Assembly (NCBI GenBank): GCA_029937635.1
Contig: JAPYPM010000080.1
Coordinates: 1-9,423, forward strand
Direction: 5' to 3'
DNA length: 9,423 nucleotides
DNA from: Nitrospinaceae bacterium
GTDB taxonomy: Bacteria; Nitrospinota; Nitrospinia; Nitrospinales; VA-1
The position numbers and the translations under genes were made by a program. Positions 1-7,094 of this stretch are shown one piece after another. Below the pieces are notes generated by a model. It searched no databases. It worked only from the letters and a program-made list of their open reading frames with translations, and was not told where the DNA came from. The number at the start of each line of letters is the position of its first letter. Within the stretch, counting starts at the first letter, position 1.

Positions 1-16
1 TTTCGGAACCTATCCC

Positions 17-46
17 TTGACAAACTCTCCCAAAACAAAGTAGTTT
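17..46 (+). promoter_or_regulatory. Possible rpsT promoter
   Basis: A perfect -35 hexamer, TTGACA, lies at 17-22. The best-spaced -10 candidate is TAGTTT at 41-46 (18-base spacer), which matches only three of six consensus positions. A better -10-like string, TTTAAT at 49-54, is too far away (26-base spacer) for this -35. An S20 gene needs a strong promoter close upstream and nothing else in the first 96 bases looks like one, but the pairing is uncertain. Transcription from here would give a leader of roughly 35-45 bases that includes the ribosome binding site. Confidence 0.4.
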
Positions 47-85
47 TATTTAATAATTTATTAAAGAGATCAACCCTTTTCATTC

Positions 86-90
86 AGGAG
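86..90 (+). promoter_or_regulatory. Shine-Dalgarno site deciding the TTG start of rpsT
   Basis: AGGAG at 86-90 sits six bases before the TTG codon at 97-99. This fixes the non-ATG start, because the protein read from TTG begins with the family-typical MANHKSALKR and there is no ATG at that point. It is the only clear Shine-Dalgarno site in front of any gene in the window. Confidence 0.85.
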
Positions 91-96
91 AGTTTC

Positions 97-369
97 TTGG
101 CTAACCATAAATCTGCGCTCAAACGCAACCGGCAAAACGAAATACGAAACGATAGAAACAAAACCAAACGCTCCAAAATTAAGAATGCAATAAAGGGTGT
201 TCTTCTAGAGATAGAGGATAAAAGCTTGGAGGGAGCCCAAAACTCTCTAAAGGAAGCATCGAAAATCATTTCAAAAAATGCAGCCAAGGGAGTAATTCAT
301 AAGCGAGCTGCTTCTCGCAAGGTTTCCGGGCTAGCAAAAAAAGTCCACCAATTATCTGCCTCAGCCTGA
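97..369 (+). CDS. rpsT: 30S ribosomal protein S20
   Basis: S20 is a primary 16S rRNA-binding protein that helps assemble the body of the 30S subunit. The 90-residue product is close to the usual 87-90, is very rich in Lys, Arg and Asn, and has the family pattern throughout: MANHKSALKRNRQNEIRN at the N-terminus, a long basic helix with RNKTKRSKIKNAIK, and near the C-terminus KGVIHKRAASRKVSGLAKKV. The start is TTG with AGGAG six bases upstream. E. coli rpsT also starts with UUG, and that weak start is part of S20 translational autoregulation, so similar control is plausible here but is inferred. The gene is convergent with the decayed holA: the original holA stop (361-363) lies inside the rpsT C-terminal codons. 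No rho-independent terminator is visible after the stop. Confidence 0.98.
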   Translation: MANHKSALKRNRQNEIRNDRNKTKRSKIKNAIKGVLLEIEDKSLEGAQNSLKEASKIISKNAAKGVIHKRAASRKVSGLAKKVHQLSASA

Positions 370-1144
370 GCAGATTTGTAAGAACAGTGTTTCTAAAGCC
401 CCTTGAGGATCCTTCCCGGAAGTTTTAAGTTTTCGGTCAGTTTAAAGCAAATACTCCATCCCTGTTTGTAGATTTGATCGATCAAAATTTTTTCTGTACT
501 GCATGGCCTTTTCAACTAAAAATGGTTTTACCCCCACCTTCTCTGCTATTTTTTGAACTCTATACTTTTGAGCTTGATAATGCCTAACTTCCCATAGGGT
601 TCTATATTGCCAAGCAATCAAACCCAGTATTTTTATCGGATCTTCTCCATGATCTAGCTGGTTTAGCAATAAGAATAGTGCGTTCTCGGTTTTTTTTCCT
701 GAAGAGCTTCCGTCAACAAAAAAGCATTTTCCGTTTTCATATCTTCTACAAGTTCTCCAACCATAGACTCTGTGATTTTGTTTTCTCTTCCTGCATATGC
801 CATCAGCTTTTCAAGTTCTTTCACTAAAATCCCGGGTTTGGCCCCAATTCGGCCTACCATTTTTCGGGCTGCTTCCAAACTTAAATAATAACCAAAAGAT
901 CTAGCTCGATGTTTCACCCAAGAAGGAAGTCCTGCTACTTCTGGTGCTTCATAGGTCACAGCCCCTTGCTGAGTTATTAGATTTTTATAAAGTTTCTTTT
1001 CCGATCCACCTTATCTGCTGTAATTAACTTTTGATTTAGCGTCTTAATTATTTTCAAACGATAAAAACTTTATGGTCCGTAAAGAAAATAAAACGGGGCA
1101 ATTTCCCCTTCGCTAATATTAAGAATTATTTGATCAACTAACAT
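361..1144 (-). pseudogene. holA: Decayed DNA polymerase III delta subunit gene (clamp loader)
   Basis: HolA is the delta subunit that opens the sliding clamp during clamp loading. The remnant is readable over its whole length on the minus strand. It starts at ATG 1144 (MLVDQI, then SEGEIAPFYFLYGP, the typical N-terminal strand) and hits TAA at 1072-1070. The same frame continues SFYRLKIIKTLNQ and passes straight into ITADKVDRKRNFI; about 80-100 residues normally between these blocks are absent. Frame is lost at an A5 run (982-986), and the next frame gives GAVTYEAPEVAGLPSWVKHRA and the domain II helices. Frame is lost again at an A8 run (690-697) and resumes as TENALF and GEDPIKILGLIAWQYR, the domain III pattern. 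A TAA at 444-442 interrupts the end; beyond it the frame reads TDRKLKTSGKDP and ALETLFLQIC to TGA at 363-361. Each frameshift is repaired by one extra A. It follows lptE by 10 bases in the leuS operon. Five lesions make a working product very unlikely; the deletion size is an estimate from memory of the family. Confidence 0.9.
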
Positions 1145-1154
1145 AAGCAACTAG

Positions 1155-1670
1155 TTAAAACTGTTCTATTGTTAAACTGACTAGTCTATCAGCAAGATCA
1201 TCATAGGCTTCCCTAAGTGCCATAAATTTTTCTAATTGGGAGCCTACTACGCTAGATGTGGCTCGATAGTTCCATTGAGTGGTAAATTTCTGCTCAAAAA
1301 TTATTTTCTTTTTAATTCGATTATAAATAGTGATTTGAACCCCTATGCGCACAATATATTCTTCTGCCGAATCTTCTGAATTAAATGCAACTGCACGTAA
1401 TTGGTAGTCTGTCAGAGTTCCTCGAATGAGCAAATCTGCTTTTTTGGAATCAGCAACATTGAGTCGACCATCAGAGATAAAAGCGCGGCGAACCGCGTCA
1501 GTAACATCCCTTTGGATATTTGGTTCGTTAGAGGAATTCTTAAACACAGGAATGGATATAGTGCGAATATTTGGTGAAAGGCTCGATCCGTAACCAGAAA
1601 GGTGATAGCCGCAACTAGAGAACAAAAAAACAACTACCAGAAAATACAAAGTATTGCGAAGAAATCTCAT
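1155..1670 (-). CDS. lptE: LPS-assembly lipoprotein LptE
   Basis: LptE is an outer-membrane lipoprotein that plugs the LptD barrel and helps insert LPS in the outer leaflet. The 171-residue protein starts with a basic MRFLR, a hydrophobic signal of about 13 residues and a lipobox FSSC (17-20), so Cys20 should be the acylated first residue of the mature protein. The mature part begins GYHLSG, typical of the family, then NIRTISIPVFKNSSNEPNIQ, and a C-terminal helix (ALREAYDDLADRLVSLT) with the usual alternating strands between. Length fits LptE. The ATG is six bases after the leuS stop; the GGG directly before it is too close to act as a normal ribosome binding site, so translation is probably coupled to leuS. 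Sequence conservation in LptE is low; the call rests on the lipobox, the GYHL motif and the leuS-lptE-holA order. Confidence 0.92.
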   Translation of the reverse strand: MRFLRNTLYFLVVVFLFSSCGYHLSGYGSSLSPNIRTISIPVFKNSSNEPNIQRDVTDAVRRAFISDGRLNVADSKKADLLIRGTLTDYQLRAVAFNSEDSAEEYIVRIGVQITIYNRIKKKIIFEQKFTTQWNYRATSSVVGSQLEKFMALREAYDDLADRLVSLTIEQF

Positions 1671-1675
1671 CCCTT

Positions 1676-4177
1676 TTATTTCACCACAATATTAACTAGC
1701 TTGCCGGGAACCACAATAACTTTTTTTATTTCCCGATCTTTTGTTTGCTCCTTTATCTTACTATCATTAAGAGCCAAACTTTTAATAACTTCTTGACTTG
1801 CACTCGCTGAAACAGTAATCCGTTGTCGCACCTTACCATTCAGTTGGACTACGATCAACAACTCCTCTGTGGTCGTAAAATCTTTATTAAATACTGGCCA
1901 CTCTACTTGCACTATTGAGGTTTTATGGCCCAAAAGGGACCACATTTCTTCTGCAATATGCGGAGCAAAGGGAGCAAGAAGAAGAATTAGTGTTTCAAAA
2001 CTTTCCTTGACTATCAGTCTAGAACAATCATCATTATCTTTAAGCAAAAGCCAACTGTCGCGGAAAGTGTAAAGATGATTCACGAACTCCATGATCGCAG
2101 CAATGGCAGTGTTGAACTGCATTCTAATTTGAATATCATCTGTCACACGACCAATCGTCACATGTGTTACACGCCTCAACTCCAACAATTCTTTCGAATC
2201 AGTCTTATAATCTTTGGTTATAGAACCTGCTGACTTGATATCAATTATAAAATCATCAAAAATTTTCCAAACACGTTTTAAAAAACGATAACAACCCTCC
2301 ACGCCCTGATCACTCCATTCAAGGTCTTTAGAGGGTGGAGCTGCAAACAAAATGAACAACCGGGCAGTATCCGCCCCATAATTTTGAATAATTTCGTCTG
2401 GATCAATTACATTGCCTTTCGATTTTGACATCTTTGCGCCGTCCTTAATAACCATCCCTTGAGTGAGCAAACGGTCAAACGGTTCATCTGATTTTATGAA
2501 TCCTAAATCTTTAAATACAAGATGAAAAAACCGAGAGTATAGTAAGTGAAGTATTGCGTGCTCTATTCCGCCGACATACTGATCTACGGGCATCCAGTAA
2601 TCCAAATCGTCTTTATTGAACGCAGACTGATTATTTTTAGCCGATGTGAACCGATTAAAATACCACGAAGAACATACAAAAGTATCCAACGTGTCTGTTT
2701 CTCTTCGAGCTAAGTTCCCACATTTAGGACATTGCGTCTTGTAAAATTTAGCGAGTGTTGTAAGAGGCGACTGCCCTCGATCACCTAATTTAACGTCAAG
2801 AGGTAATTGGACTGGCAGTTCATCTTCTGGGACCGGCACCAACCCACATTCGTCACAACGGACAATCGGAATTGGCGTGCCCCAGTATCTTTGACGCGAC
2901 ACACCCCAATCACGTAAACGAAAGTTAACCGAAGCCTTACCAATTTTTATATCTTCTAGATGTTCGCACACTTTTTTTTTCGCTTCCTCACTAGCAAGGC
3001 CGTTGAACGACCCCGAATTCACCATTATCCCGTTAGTAGAAAACGCTTCTGTCATATTAGATTCATCTAGCGGGCTGTCTTTAGGTTGGATAACAACACG
3101 AATAGGAAGACTGTACTTGCGCGCAAAATCTAGATCTCGCTGATCATGTGCGGGAACCGACATGATCGCCCCTGTTCCATAATCCATCAACACAAAATTT
3201 GCCGACCACACAGAGATATCCTCTCCTGTAAGTGGATTAACTGCATATGCTCCCGTAAAAACTCCTTTTTTTTCTCCTTTTTCACTGGTTCGCTCTAGCT
3301 TATCTTCCTGTTTGACCTTGTTTACAAATTTACCAACCTCAATTTCCTGATTGGTGCCAAGTGACAACTGGGTTACCAGTGGGTGTTCTGGAGCCAATAC
3401 CATAAATGTCGCCCCGTAAAGAGTATCTGGGCGGGTTGTAAAAACCTTGATGGTTTCATTTTTTCCTTTTATCTTAAAATCAATTTCAGCACCGTAGCTT
3501 TTGCCAATCCAATTACTTTGCATTGTCAACACCTGCTCTGGCCATTTTCCAGATAGATGTTTGCAACCCTCCAGTAACCTATCAGCATAGTCTGTTATCT
3601 TAAAAAACCACCCTTCTTGAAAGCGATCTTCGACTTCTCCATCGCAGCGCCAGCAACACCCATCAATCACCTGTTCATTAGCTAGAACAGTGTTACAAGC
3701 ATTACACCAATTGACTTGTGATTTTTTTCGATATACCAACCCTTTTTCATAGAATTTTAAAAAACACCATTGACTCCAACGGTAATATTCTGGACGACAA
3801 GTAGCAATTTCTCTATCCCAATCATAGCTTAACCCCAAACTTCTTAATTGCGTTTGCATAGTTGAAATATTATCTTCCGTCCACTGAGCAGGGTGTTTTT
3901 TATTCTGAATAGCAGCATTTTCGGCTGGGAGTCCAAAGGCATCCCAACCAATTGGATGTAAAACATTAAACCCTTTCATACGCATAAACCGTGCAACCAC
4001 ATCTCCAATCCCGTAATTTCGCACATGACCCATATGAATCTTTCCTGATGGATATGGAAACATTTCCAATAGGTAGTACTTTTTTTTTGAAGAATTTCGT
4101 TCCGCTTTGAAGGATTTATTTTTTTCCCAATAGCTTTGCCATTTCGGTTCAATGGACTTAAAGTCGTACTTTGGCAT
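1676..4177 (-). CDS. leuS: Leucyl-tRNA synthetase
   Basis: This cytoplasmic class Ia synthetase charges tRNA-Leu and hydrolyses mischarged products. The 833-residue protein is full length (E. coli has 860). The ATP-binding HIGH motif appears as HMGH (48-51) and KMSKS is at 582-586. The CP1 editing domain has the Thr-rich TTRPDT (247-252) and the conserved Asp345 in VPAHDQRD, both at the same numbers as in E. coli, so editing should work. Cys pairs in WCNACN and CCWRCD and again in RCDECG and QCPKCG suggest zinc-binding modules. The C-terminal domain ends in KKVIVVPGKLVNIVVK as expected. It is the first gene of the leuS-lptE-holA operon and diverges from the symporter gene. No Shine-Dalgarno site precedes the ATG; a promoter lies directly in front. 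Long homopolymers such as the A9 run at 4080-4088 (three Lys) remain in frame. Confidence 0.99.
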   Translation of the reverse strand: MPKYDFKSIEPKWQSYWEKNKSFKAERNSSKKKYYLLEMFPYPSGKIHMGHVRNYGIGDVVARFMRMKGFNVLHPIGWDAFGLPAENAAIQNKKHPAQWTEDNISTMQTQLRSLGLSYDWDREIATCRPEYYRWSQWCFLKFYEKGLVYRKKSQVNWCNACNTVLANEQVIDGCCWRCDGEVEDRFQEGWFFKITDYADRLLEGCKHLSGKWPEQVLTMQSNWIGKSYGAEIDFKIKGKNETIKVFTTRPDTLYGATFMVLAPEHPLVTQLSLGTNQEIEVGKFVNKVKQEDKLERTSEKGEKKGVFTGAYAVNPLTGEDISVWSANFVLMDYGTGAIMSVPAHDQRDLDFARKYSLPIRVVIQPKDSPLDESNMTEAFSTNGIMVNSGSFNGLASEEAKKKVCEHLEDIKIGKASVNFRLRDWGVSRQRYWGTPIPIVRCDECGLVPVPEDELPVQLPLDVKLGDRGQSPLTTLAKFYKTQCPKCGNLARRETDTLDTFVCSSWYFNRFTSAKNNQSAFNKDDLDYWMPVDQYVGGIEHAILHLLYSRFFHLVFKDLGFIKSDEPFDRLLTQGMVIKDGAKMSKSKGNVIDPDEIIQNYGADTARLFILFAAPPSKDLEWSDQGVEGCYRFLKRVWKIFDDFIIDIKSAGSITKDYKTDSKELLELRRVTHVTIGRVTDDIQIRMQFNTAIAAIMEFVNHLYTFRDSWLLLKDNDDCSRLIVKESFETLILLLAPFAPHIAEEMWSLLGHKTSIVQVEWPVFNKDFTTTEELLIVVQLNGKVRQRITVSASASQEVIKSLALNDSKIKEQTKDREIKKVIVVPGKLVNIVVK

Positions 4178-4187
4178 TATTTTTATT

Positions 4188-4216
4188 CATATAAGATTAG
4201 AAATGAAAACTGTAAA
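4188..4216 (-). promoter_or_regulatory. Probable leuS operon promoter
   Basis: Read on the minus strand, TTTACA (4216-4211, five of six -35 positions) is followed by a 17-base spacer and TATATG (4193-4188, four of six -10 positions). Only ten bases separate the -10 from the leuS ATG at 4177, so the transcript would start about three or four bases before the start codon. The leader would be almost absent, which fits the lack of a Shine-Dalgarno site. Confidence 0.55.
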
Positions 4217-4343
4217 AAATGAAACTCTCCCTCGAGGAAACGACATAGTAACGAACTTTATCTAAAAAATCGACCTCCCAAAATATAACTACACAACATG
4301 CTCTTAATAGCCACAGCAGCAATCTTTTCCACAATCATCTTGG

Positions 4344-4352
4344 TGCTATAAT
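4344..4352 (+). promoter_or_regulatory. Extended -10 promoter of the symporter gene
   Basis: TGCTATAAT at 4344-4352 is a perfect -10 hexamer (4347-4352) with the upstream TG of an extended -10 element. No convincing -35 is seen at 16-18 bases, which extended -10 promoters tolerate. The ATG at 4362 lies nine bases after the hexamer, so transcription should begin about at 4359, two or three bases before the start codon. No ribosome binding site exists between them. Confidence 0.6.
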
Positions 4353-4361
4353 GCATAACTT

Positions 4362-5786
4362 ATGGTGGATACTTCTGGAATTATTGGAGCAGTATTTATA
4401 ATATATGGGCTAATTATGTTATGGATTGGCTATGCCGTATCCCGTTCTACCTATTCTCCTACTGATTTTTTTCTCGCCAACCGATCTCTTAAAGCCTGGG
4501 TTACCGCCATCTCTTCGACTGCAAGTTCCGAGAGCGCGTGGGCAGTTCTTGGAACTGTTGGACTAGCTTATAAAGAAGGACTCTCTGCATTATGGTTTTT
4601 TCCTGGTTGCCTCCTAGGGTACGCATTGAATTGGATTTTTGTTGCTGAACGATTACGAAAACACTCTCGAGAAAAAAACTCTCTCACTATTCCTGATTAC
4701 CTTGAAACACATTTTCCCGACAACTCTGACCTTATACGAATAATTTCAGTGACTATAATTTTTGCCTGCATGATGGCATATACTGCTGCGCAGTTTCTCG
4801 CCATTGGAAAAACTTTTGATGCTATTTTTGGCATCTCGCACCTTGTAAGCATTCCTATTGGAGGAACAATCATTATAATCTACACCATGATGGGTGGTTT
4901 CCGTGCTGTAGCTTGGACCGATTTTATTCAGGGATTAATCATGGTTATCGGATTGGTCTTACTCTCTTTAGCTGCTGTGCTAGAGTTAGGTGGGTTCTCT
5001 GCAATGATACATAAAGTTAACGAAGTTTCTCCAATAACTCTTACCTGGATGGGGGGTAAAACAATATCTGTTTTTTTGGGATCAACGATCGGCCTCCTAG
5101 GTATCGGACTTGGTTATCCCGGTCAACCACATGTAATCACTCGCTATATGGCAGCAAAAGATTCCAAAACAATTAAACAAGGCATGTGGATAGCTTTTAG
5201 CTGGGGAACATTGATGTACATTTCAGCAATTCTTCTTGGTATTTGCGGACAGGTTCTTTTTCCGGGCTTAGCGGATGCTGAACATTTGTTTCCAACTGCC
5301 GCTGAAAACCTACTACCTACTTTTTTTACCGCAATAGTACTAACTGGCGTTCTTGCTGCAATTATGTCCACTGTTTCATCTCAAATCATTGTAGCCGCAT
5401 CCGCTATCGCACATGATATTTATAGCAAAGTCATACACTGTTCACTCACCCCAAATCGTATACTTTCAATTAGTCGCCTAACCATATTTTTGGTCGGACT
5501 AGGTGCTATGCTTGTGGCACTTATAGATACACGTGTCATTTTTTGGTTTGTGCTTTTTGCCTGGTCGGGACTTGGGGCCAGCTTTGGCCCTGTAATTCTA
5601 TTTACACTATATTCTAAAAAAATAACTAGCAGTGGAGCGATTGGTGGTATGTTGACTGGTTTTTTCACCACAATTATCTGGAAGACAACTGGGCTATCAG
5701 ACGACATCGTTTATGAACTAGTTCCTGCATTCTTACTGTCTTCTTTTGTTATCTGGGTAATGCGTCGAAGACAACCTATCCGGTAG
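4362..5786 (+). CDS. Sodium/solute symporter, PutP-like (SSF family)
   Basis: This inner-membrane sodium-coupled transporter most resembles the proline permease PutP. The 474-residue protein is hydrophobic throughout, with about 12-13 likely membrane segments, and aligns end to end with E. coli PutP (502), lacking mainly the C-terminal tail. Matching blocks include SLKAWVTAISSTAS, LTIPDYLETHFPD, GGFRAVAWTDFIQG, GYPGQPHVITRYMA (251-264) and AAIMSTVSSQ. Ser336-Thr337 match the PutP Na+ site residues S340-T341. Two positions differ: Asp55 of PutP corresponds to Ser56 here (ASSESAW), and Trp244, which as I recall helps bind proline, corresponds to Ile248; Tyr252 and Pro256 are kept. The family is firm, but the substrate may not be proline, so no symbol is given. 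ATG 4362 directly follows an extended -10 box. The stop is two bases from the convergent waaA stop, so no room remains for a terminator. Confidence 0.9.
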   Translation: MVDTSGIIGAVFIIYGLIMLWIGYAVSRSTYSPTDFFLANRSLKAWVTAISSTASSESAWAVLGTVGLAYKEGLSALWFFPGCLLGYALNWIFVAERLRKHSREKNSLTIPDYLETHFPDNSDLIRIISVTIIFACMMAYTAAQFLAIGKTFDAIFGISHLVSIPIGGTIIIIYTMMGGFRAVAWTDFIQGLIMVIGLVLLSLAAVLELGGFSAMIHKVNEVSPITLTWMGGKTISVFLGSTIGLLGIGLGYPGQPHVITRYMAAKDSKTIKQGMWIAFSWGTLMYISAILLGICGQVLFPGLADAEHLFPTAAENLLPTFFTAIVLTGVLAAIMSTVSSQIIVAASAIAHDIYSKVIHCSLTPNRILSISRLTIFLVGLGAMLVALIDTRVIFWFVLFAWSGLGASFGPVILFTLYSKKITSSGAIGGMLTGFFTTIIWKTTGLSDDIVYELVPAFLLSSFVIWVMRRRQPIR

Positions 5787-5788
5787 AG

Positions 5789-7075
5789 TTAATGCTTTAT
5801 TTGACTTTCAATGAGACTAGCCATCCGACTCGATGCGCCTTGATGACACAATATAAATTCTTTTGCCTTTCCTTCCAGTTTAGCTAATTCCGTTTTATTC
5901 GATAGCCAAATTTTGACCGACTCTTCAATGTCTTCTGCATTATTCACTCGGCTACCAAGCCCCTTTTTAATCAGTTCATCTGCATTATACTGGTTATTTT
6001 CTACAAATGGTCCAAACAAAACTGGTTTTCCTTGAGAAATGGGTTCAATCAAGTTGTGTCCACCACCTGGGGCAATTAAACTTCTTCCCACAAAAGCGAG
6101 GTCGCAGATTGAATAAACATCTATCAACTCACCCATGGTATCCAACAAAATAACGGAAAAGTTATGATCAATTTTATCTAATTGATCCGATCGACGCATA
6201 AATCTAATCCCCTTTGACATAATTATCCTGGCAACATGCTCACTTCTTTCAAGTCTACGCGGTGCTAAAATTAGTATTAAGTTCCTAAATTGTTCCCTTA
6301 ATCTTTTATGAGCATCGAGTATGATTTCTTCTTCTCCTTCATGCGTGCTTCCAGCTACCCAAACCCTAGAAAGTGGCGCAATACAAAGTTTCTGGCAAGT
6401 TTTATCTCGTTTTTCTTGAGAACGATTAGGAAGTATGTCAAATTTTGGATCGCCGACCACCATAAGACGGGACTTTTCAACACCAAGCGATTCTAGTTTA
6501 TTCATGCTGTGTGGATTTTGTATGCATAGCATAGTAAATCTATTGAACTGTTTCGAAAAAAAAGAACTAAACATCTTATACTTTCGCATTGAATGAGAAG
6601 AAATCCGACCGTTGAATAATAATATGGGTACCCCTTTTAAATGCAAAAGGTGAATAAACCCAGGCCAAAAACCTGTTTCAACTAACACAAATAAATCTGG
6701 ATTGATTTTTTTGATAGCGGTCCAAGTAAATACACAGCAATCTAAAGGAAAAAAGAATAGGCCATCAACGTCAGAAAGCTTTTTTTTAGCTGCTTCAAAC
6801 CCAGAATCTGTAGTTACTGAAACAACAATGCGGTCTTGAGGTCTACTCTTCCTAAGGAGGCGAATTGTCGGAGTAACTCCAACCACTTCCCCTAAAGATA
6901 ACGCGTGAAACCAAATGGTTTTTTGAGTACTTTCTATCCCGCCACTTAAAGAAACTAAACCACAATGGTCATTAAGTCTGCGCCATTTATTGCGACTAAA
7001 AAATGAGTAAATCACAAAGGAGGGAAAGACCAAGAACATGGCGAAAACTGAAAATACATGATAAAAAAAAATCAT
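5789..7075 (-). CDS. waaA: Kdo transferase paralog 1 (WaaA/KdtA family)
   Basis: WaaA is a membrane-anchored GT-B glycosyltransferase that moves Kdo from CMP-Kdo to lipid IVA on the cytoplasmic face of the inner membrane. The 428-residue protein is of family length. Residues 1-26 form a hydrophobic anchor. The N-terminal domain has HALSLGE (57-63), whose Glu63 matches the proposed catalytic base, then VSVTTDSGFEAAKK and ETGFWPG (133-139), where most relatives have ETELWP, so the second Glu is Gly135 here. The C-terminal nucleotide-sugar domain has VAGSTHEGEEE, LILAPRRLER and GGGHNLIEP with His340-Asn341. It lies 19 bases downstream of the second paralog on the same strand, probably co-transcribed, with no Shine-Dalgarno site. 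Its partner is clearly diverged in sequence, so the duplication is old or one copy was acquired. Which sugar each copy transfers cannot be told from sequence. Confidence 0.92.
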   Translation of the reverse strand: MIFFYHVFSVFAMFLVFPSFVIYSFFSRNKWRRLNDHCGLVSLSGGIESTQKTIWFHALSLGEVVGVTPTIRLLRKSRPQDRIVVSVTTDSGFEAAKKKLSDVDGLFFFPLDCCVFTWTAIKKINPDLFVLVETGFWPGFIHLLHLKGVPILLFNGRISSHSMRKYKMFSSFFSKQFNRFTMLCIQNPHSMNKLESLGVEKSRLMVVGDPKFDILPNRSQEKRDKTCQKLCIAPLSRVWVAGSTHEGEEEIILDAHKRLREQFRNLILILAPRRLERSEHVARIIMSKGIRFMRRSDQLDKIDHNFSVILLDTMGELIDVYSICDLAFVGRSLIAPGGGHNLIEPISQGKPVLFGPFVENNQYNADELIKKGLGSRVNNAEDIEESVKIWLSNKTELAKLEGKAKEFILCHQGASSRMASLIESQIKH

Positions 7076-7094
7076 AAAAAATAGTACTCAGATT

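Noticed and set aside
412..437. Inverted repeat CCGGAA / TTTTCGG after rpsT as a terminator
   Set aside because: No T-tract follows on the plus strand, the stem relies on a G-T pair, and the bases encode the end of the holA remnant.
690..697. Programmed -1 frameshift or transcriptional slippage at the A8 run in holA
   Set aside because: Slippage by one base would restore the frame, as in dnaX-like cases, but it cannot rescue the other frameshift, two nonsense codons and the missing internal block, so decay is the simpler reading.
442..959. Two separate small genes at 442-669 and 663-959 on the minus strand
   Set aside because: Both are pieces of one HolA protein in neighbouring frames, joined by repairing one base at the A8 run.
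1092..1111. GGGG-loop-CCCC hairpin followed by a T-rich stretch on the minus strand, resembling a terminator after lptE
   Set aside because: The stem is only four pairs and the bases encode the HolA N-terminal segment SEGEIAPFYF, which explains the sequence.
4273..4279. GGGAGGT on the minus strand, a strong Shine-Dalgarno-like string
   Set aside because: No ATG, GTG or TTG occurs at a usable distance after it, and the nearest frame is closed by a stop.
4258..4338. 26-residue reading frame on the minus strand upstream of leuS
   Set aside because: It has no ribosome binding site, no recognisable similarity and lies in a promoter region; chance is likely.
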